64,000 nucleotides of DNA, from assembly GCA_003260075.1 (NCBI GenBank), contig QLIY01000037.1, positions 66,218 to 130,217 on the forward strand, given 5' to 3'. Source of the DNA: Phallusia mammillata. Lineage: Eukaryota > Chordata > Ascidiacea > Phlebobranchia > Ascidiidae. Every line of letters starts with the position of its first letter. Within the stretch, counting starts at the first letter, position 1. This document shows positions 14,047 through 26,600 of the stretch, piece after piece. The position numbers and the translations under genes were made by a program. The notes beneath the pieces are model-generated. The model worked only from the letters and a program-made list of their open reading frames with translations, did not search any database and was not told where the DNA came from.

Positions 14047-14154
14047 GCCAGGGTAAAAAGTAGTGTTGAGGTCATGATAAAAATGTAATTGGACTCAAAG
14101 TAAGTTTAGTAACAATAAAATTACTGCAGTTCTCGATCAGGAGGTATAGTGATC

Positions 14155-17049
14155 TCAACACGTTCCAAATGTGAACCAAGCAGTATGTTTGTAAACCTCA
14201 CCAGGTTTAAGAATGCCGTTTGGAAATGTTGCAGGCTGCAAAAAAACAAGGGGGATGTTTACTTTCGTAATGCACTTTCTGTCAAAGTTCTTTTGAGAAT
14301 ATTTGTATTTAAAATATCCATGAACAATATAATGCTCAGTAGCTTTGACTACGTTATAACCTATTTTTTATTAACACTTAAATTTTGCGATCAACGCCAG
14401 CTGAAAATGCTAACACAAAACATTTCAATTAAAGCGTTTTCCCTACAATGCCAAGTTTTACTTTGAACCGTTCAATTAAAGCGTTTTCGCTACAATACCA
14501 AGCATGTTGCAATTCTAACTTTACATTTCACATCTGTTTACAATTCACGCATGTCGAGGGATAATGCTATACCTGCATCTCTGCCTTTCCCAATTTTGCC
14601 ACAGATTACACATAGTATAGAAAATATAGATTATATACCAAAATAAGTATATAATCTATATTTTATTCCACTTACATAGTTAACAGCATCGGACCAATTC
14701 TGAGTTTCCAGACACAATGCAGTATGCCTAGTGTATGAAACACCACCTTTGCCCTGTTGGCCCTTCAAAAAGTTTCCAGTGTACAGTTGAATTCCTGGTT
14801 CGGTGGTTTCTACTGTCATCATTCTGCCACTTGTTGTATGCTTCAACCTGTTGGCAAAAAACAAGACTTTTCTCACTAGTGGCTTGTTATATTGATCATG
14901 AAACTGCATTGCCTAAAATGACATGAGGCCTATACATACATCGGTTGCTGACACGGATGTAAAAGTAGTTTAATCACAACACATGTCAAATGTCCATAAT
15001 GAGTTGGTAACAATGGTTACTTTATGGTACTTTGGCTAGCGAGTAGCATGAAAATCCATCACCAATCTATATACTTCACTATAATAGATTCATCATGCCT
15101 TTTTTTAAAATGATGGGCGTTACTTGACCATCAGTTGGCTTCTTTTTGGTTACAATGACAGCAAATGTTTTGACAATCAGCGGGGTTTTCTTAATGATAG
15201 CAAAACTGTTCTTCATTTAATTACCAAATATGCAACCAACAAACTTAGTTTTGTAAAAAAATATACTCACACAGCTGCTTCATGTCTGTTTTTATTCTGC
15301 ACTAAGCAAAATGTGTGATCAATTCCACCACCAGGACAGGTTGACAACAACTCCTCAGTTAAGAATGTAGGTTTCCTGAGGTCAAATGGGCTGTTTTCCA
15401 CTGACTTGATTTCACCTGAAAAGTTACAAAAACACAACTATTATTGCATGGTTTCTGCTATGTCGATTTGTTGTGTGAATTTACTTGTAGCATTAACCTG
15501 TAACAAGGCAAGCATCATCAGCAGGAAGGTATCTATCTGCACACATCTTAATTTCATGTTTTGATAGATCCTTTTCCCATGATTTCTGTAAAATACAAAC
15601 ATGTAAAAAAGTGCAACACATCTTTAGATTTTTAATCCCCTTTTTTAATTTTTAATCCCTGCCACTGAGGAGTATATTGTTCACATTATGTGAAATAAAC
15701 TAGAAAGTGGCTTTTCCATATATTTGCAGTTTATACATACCATATCGTATTTATTATATATTCATCATACTACAATCTCTAAAACTACACAGCAATGTAT
15801 CACATAACACCACATTGTATCATGTAACAAACCCCTTGCATTTAATAGCAAAGGGCACAATATCATTTTGACACATATGAAGGTCTGTAAAGGCAATTAC
15901 TGGGTCGATAGGGATAGAATTTTAAATAACACTGAAGCACATTAGTGGTGGTGCTGCCAAATAACAGAAAAAAAGGCCTGAAAACAACATAAATCAATAA
16001 AGGAGACACATAACTATCCTAACATGGTACAAAAGTTTTGCTACAATTAGGATTAAGTAAGGTATATATATATGCTATATTTGATGATAAAATATAAAAA
16101 TGATAAAAGCAACTTACATGGCCACTTAAGTTAAAGAATGAGTGGTGAGTGAGATTAATTGGAGTGGACTTCGTAGATGTGGCGGCGTAGCTTATCTTTA
16201 GTTCACTGTTTTCCACTGTGTAAGTCACACTTGCATTAACTTCCCCAGGAAAGCCTTGATCACCATCTGGGCTTGTTAATCTTTGCAAACATATTTAGCG
16301 ATTGTGGTGCATGGAATACTGATTGTAAAGAATTAAATTTTATGGTCTTATTTGGCAGTGAAATCACTCATTTAAAGTGACTACAATCACCAGAATTTTT
16401 GGCCTTTATAAAATTTAGTGAGTGTAAGATGATAAGTGCAAGATGCTTAATTAGTAGTTGTTAAAGCAGCACATAACTAAATAAATCACACCTAAATATC
16501 ACTGAGTTGGCTCCAATCTCTCCACTCCAATATTTCTAAAAAATAAGTTGTTTACGATAAAAAATTGTTGCATTTACGATTGCATTTAGGCCCATCATTG
16601 TATTTCCATCCAGTTGCAATTTTATCCTTACCGTGTCAAAACCTTTGAATCCACCATGAAGGTTGTTTGGTCCATTATTAGTATCAAGCACATACTCCTT
16701 CCCATCTACAGTGAACTTTCCTTTGCCAATTCGATTTCCAACTCTTCCCACAATACTTCCAAAAAACGTCCTCTCATTGAAGTACTCTGTAATAAGAGTC
16801 CATAAGAGCATTAAATTTGCAGAAGTTTCGTTATTTTAGGCAAGTATGCATAAATCATTTCTTACCCTTAAGAGTATCGAATCCTGTGACAATGTCATCT
16901 TGTTGACCATCACGATCTGGAACTTTTAAATACGCCATTGCAGCACCATAATTTATTAATCCCACCTCTATTTGGTTGGACTTGATTGTGTAAAGATCAT
17001 ACACAAGTCCGTCCACTTTACCAAACTCCTTCTTCGTAACCACAGACAT
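14155..17049 (-). CDS. GALM: Galactose mutarotase (aldose 1-epimerase)
   Basis: Eight exons on the minus strand keep one frame: 17049-16866, 16786-16632, 16535-16492, 16280-16118, 15585-15498, 15415-15271, 14847-14676 and 14235-14155. They give 343 residues, against about 342 in human GALM. The enzyme interconverts alpha and beta anomers of galactose and glucose in the cytosol and feeds the Leloir pathway. Visible family motifs are GRVGNRI, NNLHGG (His105), NLTHHSFFNL (His174, the catalytic acid position), GIDHTF (Asp244) and CLETQNW (Glu307, the catalytic base position). All active-site positions I expect are present, so the enzyme should be active. The start at 17049 gives MSVVTKKEFG directly before the conserved domain; an upstream in-frame ATG at 17118 would add about 23 residues. 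The gene is divergent from NCAPG2. Confidence 0.95.
14424..14502. repeat. Two 32-nt direct repeats in GALM intron 7
   Basis: 14424-14455 and 14471-14502 are copies of a 32-nt unit starting TTCAATTAAAGCGTTTTC, with two mismatches and a 47-nt period. They lie wholly inside the last GALM intron. No function is apparent. Confidence 0.7.
14621..14664. repeat. Perfect 17-bp inverted repeat (hairpin) in GALM intron 7
   Basis: AAAATATAGATTATATA (14621-14637) and its exact reverse complement (14648-14664) are separated by 10 nt. In the GALM transcript the hairpin begins about 12 nt after the donor of intron 7, so it could influence splicing, or it may be a remnant of a small palindromic element. Confidence 0.75.
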
Positions 17050-17625
17050 TTTATAGTATCTTAAGAGTAAAAGAGATGCTCTTTTATAGGTGGGCGGATA
17101 CAAAACGTTGGATTGCATGCGTCAAGTCGCAACGAGGTTTGCAGAATTAGTATGGGTAAAGTATTTATTAGTTACTTATTAATTATGCCCAACGTTTTGA
17201 GGCATAATTGCTCTTGAATATTTAATACTCATGCAGGGATTGAAATAAAATTAAACACACTTCACTGAAAAGATTCATTGCAAATAAAACAGTAAACAGG
17301 GGATTTCCCATTCCATACACAAATAAAATAAAATACAACTGCGTCGGTTGGTATATATTATTACAATTTGTTAGTTTATCGGTATATCTGAAACAATAAT
17401 AGGTTTATTTTAGAAACACTGTACAAGATTGTCGCATTAACTATGCGATAAACCTTTTTCTGTTTGAAGGTTGTTCGTGTGTTATGATTTCTATGTTTGT
17501 TACACTTATCAGCTGGGTTTTGGCGGGAGTTATACCAAAACGATCACTTCAACTTGGAAGTTACACGTTTAGATCTTTAATGTTTGTCTTCGTTTTCATT
17601 GTGAAACATTGGCCAAAATAAAACA
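17050..17625. promoter_or_regulatory. Shared divergent promoter region GALM / NCAPG2
   Basis: Only 576 bp separate the two start codons on opposite strands, so both promoters and 5' UTRs must lie here. I saw no clear TATA box in a sensible position for either gene. An arrangement like this is often a bidirectional promoter for housekeeping genes; that is inference. Confidence 0.55.
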
Positions 17626-20600
17626 ATGATCACTGATTTAAGGCCGCGGGAACAGCTCCTAAGTGCTGCAACAAAAGGAAAGTCTGCTTTGTCCGAATTT
17701 TTTCAATCCATTTGTGGAAAGGCTTCTCGAACAAATCTTAAGGCCAAACGAAACAAATTTGTATCCAGTCTTTCTGAAATTTTGGAAGTATGTACAGTAA
17801 TTTGTCATGCATTTTCCGTGAATGTTGTTTTACCACTTTAACTGTACAGGAGTTGGACCATAAACAATTGGATGAACTTTGGAATGGAGTTTTGAGTATT
17901 TTAATTGGACTGTTAGAGCAATTGGTGCTAATATTGGACCCAAACCATATAGAAGACACAACAAAGCAGGTAAGGATGAAAATTGCGCATAGTAGAATAG
18001 TCTGGAATTGTTATTCTAATTTTTTTTTCAGAGTAAAGAAAATGTGCTTACAATGATGCAAAACATTTGTGCGTTATGTCAAGCAATGATTTCTTTGGAA
18101 GAAGTTTATCTCACTGAGGGTTTACACAAAACTGTAGTGCTTCTTCATGGTAAGTATAGCATTGATGAAGCTTTTGGTCAGACCATGTTACCACAATCTT
18201 ATTTGTATGTTTAGTTGTCATATGTATTCTTCCTTGAATTGCCTTTTTACAGCTATATGGTTTACAATTGCCAACCCAGATGCTGCATTCAAGCAAATAA
18301 ATATACATCGCTTATAAATTGTAGTGCATGTACAATCCAACACAGTTACTATGCTTTAAATTTTATAAATATATAGATATGTATATCAAGACTCTTCAAA
18401 CAAAATATAACATCGCGTAAGCTGAAAACGTTGGAGAACCATTACTCTAAAATCAAAGGGGTTAAAACTTTGTTTGTTTGAAGGTGTGCTCTTAGACTTG
18501 GACATCAGCAATTGTGAACTTGCTCGAAGTATTTCCACTCTTGCTGGAGAATGGTGGAAAAAAGACTTAAGTGGGAAAGAAACACTTTGTCTTCATCCTT
18601 TGATTTTTTTGCTTAATGAAGCTACTGCTGTTAATGTTAACAAAAACAACAGCAAGGTACGTGTGTGCTAATGGAAAATATGTGGCTCAAAATTTATACA
18701 TTTTATTTAGTGTGTTGAGAGTACTACATGGTTTTAAAATTTGAGAACCTGGGGTATAATGTTATGATTTTGCTTTATAGAATGTCACATCAGCAATTGC
18801 AGATTTGCATGAGCTGCGGTCATGCCTTAAAGTGTTTGATCTATCTGATACTAGTTTGCATCAGATGCCTTCAAGTCAAGAAGACAAAGTCAGACATGAA
18901 AATATTCAGGTAAAAATGACAAAATGGTGTTTAATTTAAATCTATATTTTTTGACTTTTTAATTAGGTGTAAAAAACAGGGCTTGAAACACGTTATTCAA
19001 ACTAGGGCTAAAGATTTGATAACTTTTTTTGTTTTCAATAAAACCCTAGTATTAAATTGAAGTTACAAAACACTTGTATTTTTCGTGTATGCATTTATCA
19101 ACTTTTTGAAGATCAATCTTGTACCCTGGCCATTGCAGAAAAATTAGGCCAGTGATATACAACTACGTACAACACTGTACTTAAGTACTCGGTAATCATA
19201 CTGGGTATTGAAGATATATACATGTGGTACTCGTACTTAGTGTCAGTACTCGCTTCAAAACCTGGTATCGTCTATCAGTGGAGTATTGTCGATCATTTTA
19301 CTGTCAGTAGTCAGTAAAGATGTTAACATACAGGAGCTGCGACAACTTCTAGTTCTTGCTGCAGTACATCCTGCGTTCCTTGAAAACAACAATGGAAGAA
19401 AATTTCTATCTATTGCTCTCAGTCAGCATAAGGTAAAATAGAAGGCTTTGAAATTTTTTCAAATATCTTAGGCTGGAAAATAATGTTCTGTAGGGGCTTT
19501 CTTCGTACTAAAATACTGCAAGTAATCCATTAGTTTTTTATATGTATGACACTGTAAATATTTGTGCACTGTAAATGGTTAGATAGGTAGGTGAGAACAA
19601 ACATACCATATTTTGCATTTGATTTGATAACACAACGCCATACTATACTGTTTCTGTTTGCTTCTTTCCACTACTTTGTTTAATTACTGATGCCCCTGTT
19701 TTCCACTAATGCGTTTCGTCTTGTTGCATAAAGACACGACAAAGGGCGATTTTCAGTTTTCAGACTGTCGCCTGATTGTCGAAAAATACAATAAAAAAAA
19801 CAACGCCATACCAGTAGCAAACTTCAAAATGGCAGGTCACAAAATTATTTCTATGGAGCTTCGTTTTATTATGTTGCAAATTTTTATTTTCCAGGATCTG
19901 ACAACTGCAATGCACAGAGAAATAGCGGAGAATGTTTTGGTGAAGGGATGTGAAAAACATGCTCCAGCATATGGTAATGTCTATTTTCAAGCTTGGATGT
20001 TAGCAGATGATGACAAAAAACAAGTACTAGAAGATGTTTGCGTTCAAGATATTATGTTCAGGTAATACAACACCACACTGCTAACATTTAAAAAAATGTA
20101 ATTTGCATGCAGACTATTTCATATTTAATCTGAAATGTTAGTGCCTTTTAAAACAGCCAAAATTAATATGTTTTTTATAAAACATGTAAAATCCATCTGT
20201 TGTAGAGCAATGCACTTGCCAAGAGGCCGTTCAAGATCTCAATGCCCATTTTCTACCTATCAAGAAATTATTAGGGCTATAACCTGCCACAAAGGTTCAC
20301 AGCGAGTAGCCTGTATGCTAAGCCGTCTCTATGAACCAATCATATGGAGGTCACTCAAGGTAAATCAGTAAATGTACATTTACCTTGTAACTGTTTTTTA
20401 ACGACATTAATTAGCTGACAAATTCAGCACACACTTGAATCAGTCTATGTATTTATTTTTGCAAAACCATTTGGAAATCGATTTCGCCCAAACATATGGC
20501 ATTGGCAGTCCTATAAACAGGCCATATGTTTGGGCGAAATCAATTTCCGAAAGGTTTTGCAATAATAAATACATAGACTGATTCAAGTGTGTGCTGAATT

Positions 20601-23600
20601 TGTCAGCTAATTAATGTCAATATATGTGACTGGAATCGTCTGTTGAGCACTCGTGGATCAGGACGATTTCTGTGTTAGTACATCGTTATTGTTTTAACGA
20701 AATATATGTACACATTTTCTTTATTTTATCGTTGACATGATAGAACTTAATCACAATTTCCCTAATTGCAAATTCTGTTTTATTGCATTGTGTATCCCAA
20801 ACTGTAGCATTCACCAGTCAGTAATATTTAGATAATGGCATATCCTTGTTAAACGTTTTTACAAACAGAACCTTAAACTGTACCTGAACATTAGTGATGG
20901 GACGGGTACCTGGTACTCGGTATCGATGGTATTGACTGATTTCAGTGGTATCGATACTCGTACTCAGTATCAAAATATTTTGTCTCAGTTTTCGATACCA
21001 ACGTGTGAGTACCGAAGGCCGATTTAAACTATAAGAATACAGGCAACTTTATGCCAATACTTGCTTCAAGCAGCACAAAATCGGGAAAAAGTTCCACAAA
21101 TTACATATATTTTTTTCGCTATCGTATGGAGATTACATTTTTCTGTATGTGTGTGCCCGCCTGTACCCCAGCCATGGCAGATAAATAAGCCAGTGATATA
21201 CAACTAAGTATGACAATGTACTTAAGTACTCGGTACTCGGTATCGAAGGTATATACACTTCGTACTCGGTATCGGTACATGCTTCAAAACCTGGTACCGT
21301 CCCATCACTACTGAAGATATAACTTTATTTTATGAGTTACTATGAAAAGTGTAGTTGCATTTCATGCATTTGATTTTGTTCTGTTTATCAGGCTAACAAT
21401 GCCATGGTGCGGGCAAATGCTGCATCTTTGCTATTTGATGCATTTCCACTTATGCCGGCATCTGACAGCACTGGGCACGAGTTCGATGAGTTGTTACAAC
21501 AACAGTTTAACTCAATTGATAATTTACTAATGGATGACTTTTCACAAGTTCGAGCAATAGGTAAATATAGCAGCCCTTGTTGATATGCTTATCTTTTATT
21601 GAGTGCCCTATCAATGTTTATGTGTGGTTCTAGGGTCGGCAACTCCTGGCGTACATGTCAAAATCGGTTCTCATGGTGTTTTCTCTTAGCACATCAGTGT
21701 AATTTTAGATCTTATACTTAGGTATAGTTTGATCCTAAACAAATTATCATAAACATTGTTTGATTTCAGTTTGTTATGATTCGACATACTCAAAGCTCAT
21801 AGTAATACCTATCTGCTGGCACAAACTATTATAAAAAAAATTGTTTTGACGTGTTTAAGGTTGCCAACCCCTGGTCCAGTCTTTATTCACTATGTTACTT
21901 TGAAGGCAATTTCGTTTTGTGCTAAGCTATGCAGTGCTGGATTAACCATTAGGCAAAGTAGGCACGTGCCTAAAGGCCAGTTAAAAATCCAGGCCACTTT
22001 AAATGATTTGGCAACACTGATAGTTCTAAGTTTTTAGTTGGCAACCGTGATTTTCGGGCCACTTATAAAATGTGCCTACAGGCCAGCAGACCCTTCATCC
22101 GGCACTGAAGCTATGCCTGAATTTGTGACTTTTGTACAAATTTATATATCAACTTAATGTTTGCATTGTAATGTACCTAGTATACATCGCAAATAGAAGA
22201 GACTAAGGTGGTATAAAAATTACAGCATAAAACCACTAAACTACAAACCACAAAAAATATTGAGGCATTTTTAAAGTGTACTAGAGATCATTTGTTTTTT
22301 TAGCGGTTTTTGAGCTGTTCAAGATCCTTCATCACTACTGGGATTTAATTCCAGCTCAAATGATTGCAGTACAAGCACAAAAACTCTATTCCAATTTTGC
22401 ATTTGACTCTGCTTCCCCGGAAGTTCGTGAAGCTGTTTTTAAAGTAGGTCCAAACCTCAGATAGCTTTCAGAAAACTGATACCAGTGTCGTTCATCCTAT
22501 TTGAAACAAATGTACAACAATTCTCTATATTTTGCATCATGGTGTTTCACATCTTAACCTTTGGCAAGTGTTTTTAACTCGTCTTGGTCTGCAAATTTTG
22601 CCATGTAGCTCTTGTATAAAATAATTGGTTAAATAAAACAATGTATCGAGCGTTTTTAGCAGGGTTGTAAATTCTGGTACATTTTTTCTGACTCCGGAGT
22701 TTCAGTTTGACTGCACCCCTGCTTTTTTTTTAAAAATGTTTTATTTATATTCTTACTTTTAGGGAACCATTGTGTTGTTGGACAATCCTTGCAGCCAACC
22801 TTTGTTGAAGAAACTGTTGCCATTGGTAACCCTTTCCCTTCATGATTCAAGTGAAAGAGTAAGGGTTGCTTTTGCAGATATGTTATTGGCTGTCCGAAAC
22901 ACCAGCACCATTGCGGTAAGTGTGCTCAAGGATTATTTAAGTTTTAAAAAGTGTATTTTGTTGAGTATTCTTACCTTGTGCTGCAATTTTATTTCTGCTT
23001 AAATGTCTGTTTGTATGCTTACAAAAAGAGGTTGATTTAACACCTATAAATTGATTAAAGTTGCATTTACCAGATATTTTGGCAATAGCTTATTTACAAT
23101 GATGCAAATTTAAATAGTTAATTGACACAATAAGTCCATGAAGTGACTTTTTGAAAGAGTGAGCATTATGACTTCAAATTGCACAAAAGTTATGCCTACT
23201 TAAAACTGATTTGTTTGAATTGTTTATACTTTTTTGAAACAGTTCTGGGATGTCTGTTCTGTGGAAAGCATTTTTGCTCAGCTGGAAGTTGACAATCCTA
23301 CTGTCACCAGAAGATTGTGTAAACTTCTCACTGGTTCGTTTATTCCCCCTGATCAGTCACTACAAGTATGCAACTTTTAACTTTGCTTTCCTCTTTGAAA
23401 GATACAAGTGCGACAGAAACATAGAAAAAATAATTAAGTGCTGATGAAATCCTTTTGCTTGACTGAGTGCACTTATAGTGTCATGGTGTTACATATATGT
23501 GGTATCATCAGAGTTTTTTTTCATAAAAGTTAAACTCACTTTAGACAGTTAAAAAGTGTAAAAACTGTTTCTTGATTTTTGCAACATTCTAGATGTTCCT

Positions 23601-26600
23601 ATGAGATTAGAATATATTGTTATGCATGAAACATAACATTTTAGCAAGTAGCCAATGATTACCACCACATACACTCTTATCTCAAATAATGCATTTAATG
23701 ACAATGCATTGAACAAGGCTAGTCAAGCTACAAAAAGTTTTTTCATCAATTATTTCTATTTGTAAAAAAATATATTTTGATTTCAGCAATGGGTTTTAAG
23801 ATGCATAAGTTTTTATGAGAGTAACCCTAATGCTGCCAGAAAGTTCTACATGACGATTGGAGACATGTTGGCTCTAAATGAACTTGGTAAGACAAAATCT
23901 GTTGTATAAGTGGTGCACCAATAGTTGGTTTGCTCACATTTTGCTGTACAATCTTTCAGGTGAATTCATTGCTATGCTTGGTATTTTTATAAACAACAAT
24001 GTCACTGAAAGTCTTCGTAGAGACCAGAGCATTGACGAGGAAGATGAAAAAGAGGTAACAGCTGTCACTTGTGAATGTGTTTGATTTCATTTGGAATATG
24101 ATTTCAAATACTTTATTTACATGCTGTTTAGAGACATTAGTAAAGTTGTTTTGTTGATGTTCAGTCATTGTGTTTAAACCATAAATTTTAATTTACAACA
24201 CAAATCAACTAATTTTTAAATTTGTTGCATCTATACCGGATATTACACAAAGCAATGTCTTAGTTTTTCATTTTAACTACATCGACGACAAATGCCTGCT
24301 AAACAGATTGTGTTAAATTTTGGCACTGTGACATATATAGCATTACTGTTGTTACTACTTCATAAGCATTTCTTTAAAACTCTCCAAACGGGTGCTTACT
24401 TCCATTTAACAATTGCACCCACATAACTACCTTTGTTAATATTGTTTGTAGCAACTTGACAGCTCCACAAAATTGGTTGATGACCCTGCAATAATGGCCG
24501 GACTACTTGAGACTATTTGCATATTAAACCCAATATTCAAGAAGAAATATGCCACTATATGTCCAGGTACCAGTACAATTCTTGTACGTTAAAAGCTTGT
24601 ATTTTTTGATGTTTTATACTGCTTTGCAGAGTCTGACACTGAGAAAGAAAGAAAAGGCAAAAAGAAAAATGAAATGCGTGAACTAGCAAAGAAAGTTGCA
24701 ATACATCTGCCAAAAACTGCTCATGTATGTTTTAAGAAGTACCATGATGAGCGGAATATTGATGCTTTGGTTAAACTTTGTTCACAGTTACACCCTGCCA
24801 GTATGCCTGTGTTCAGGTTGGTAAAATATTAGCTGTACTTGTGTCTTGTTTGGAGTTTCCTTTTATATCATTTCTATGTATTAAATTTCTTCTTTCAGAG
24901 ACAAGCATGCACTAAATACTGTAAATAAACACTACAGCATAATAAACAAACTCTAATACAGTAAACCTCCGTTAACCCCCACCCATTTCAACCTCAAAAA
25001 TGTCCCGAAGATCCTGATTAACCGATGTGGATTAGTTAAAGCCTTGCCACATTACAAACTTTTTGTAACTCAGGTTTTGCCCGAATTAGACAAAGATCCG
25101 GACTAACTGAGGTTTACTTTATTACTTTACCTAAAGGAAAGAAAACTAGAATTAAATTTTACCCTTAATAATAAGAACAAAACTTTATTTGTTGAAAATG
25201 AACGTTTTTTTGTGTGTGCATGTTGTCTTCTTACATTACATACTTTATCGTTTTTGTTTGATTTTTGTCAGCAAAGGGGTTTTCCCGAAACTGAGGTCAT
25301 TACCAGACGATGCACCCACTACATATTTCTCCCAACTTATCCGATGTTTAATCGAATGGGGATGGACTCGACAGATCCTGGAGTTGATTCAAGAATGGCT
25401 GACAGAATCCTTGACCGGTAAAGAGGAAACTGCTGCTGAAAAGACGCCTGCAACAAAAGGGGTTTGCTGGTCTTTTTTGTTCTTGTTTCTTTTTGTTGGG
25501 CGTGTATAATGTCAGCCAAGATAAACATAGTTACTTTGATCAATGTATGTCATCATAGATGATCAATGCTCGAACGAGCGATACTACGCATGTACATGAT
25601 CGGAGGCAGTCAACGGTGCTTGTAATTCGCTCTTCGCTTTGCTTACCACCTGACCTGTGTTAAGATAACGCCACCCCAGGATAGGCTCCTGTCGTAGGTT
25701 TAAATCTCACCACACGCTAGATTTTTCAACCTATAACTTGAAACTTCGTTCGCTTTAGCTTTGTTTTTTTAATTTTTTACCTTCACATATTTTTTTTCGT
25801 TTAGACCGTACACTTGAAAGGTAACTTTGAAAGGTTACATTATCGGTTAAAATTTAAAGTTAATTATGGAGGTTACTGTTTTTCATCTCATTCCCTAACA
25901 TTCCTGTGTAAACTTATTGCCTAAAGAGTTTAATTTTTGCCCAGAAACCTAAGCCCCGACGCTCATCTCGTGGAGGAAAGGGCAAAGAGAGCAGCAACAA
26001 AGAAAGCAAGAAAACGGTTCAATTTTCGGGTGTGCAAAAGCAAGCGAGACCGTTACAGGCTCTTCGCTATCTTCAGTGCATAGTCACCGATGAAACACTC
26101 GTCAACTTGTTGTTGGAAAACGAAGCTCTGATAAAGTTGTTGAACGGAATTTCAACCACACTTCAAACATGTTTGGTAAATAGTGATTGTTAGTTGTTGA
26201 ATTCACTTAAAAAAGTGCATTTAAGAAATCATTGATGATAAGAAAGACGTATAAAGATATGTTTTCATATGCTTATGGCAAACGTTACTTTTATCTTGTG
26301 ATTTTGTGTGATGTCATGTACTTTAAACATGAAAGTTTGATGGGTCATAATTAAACTGTCACGGATGGTGGAAGTACGGCAGTAACTAAAAGAGTAACAT
26401 TTTCGCAAACTGTATAGCCTAGTTATTTCGATGACCATTTGTACGTTTGGTCCTTTAGTAAAGCTATTTTAGCATGGTAAACAAACCCAAACTACTTTTG
26501 AATTGGTACGTTTTGGCCCCATTATCATTGCTTACTTATGCATTTCAATTTTCTTTTTTATTAGGTTGACATAAACTCCCGTCTACGCGGTGACGAGGAA

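Noticed and set aside
14149-14466. 105-codon plus-strand frame near 14.3 kb
   Set aside because: It is antisense to the last GALM exon and intron, and the encoded sequence shows no family resemblance.
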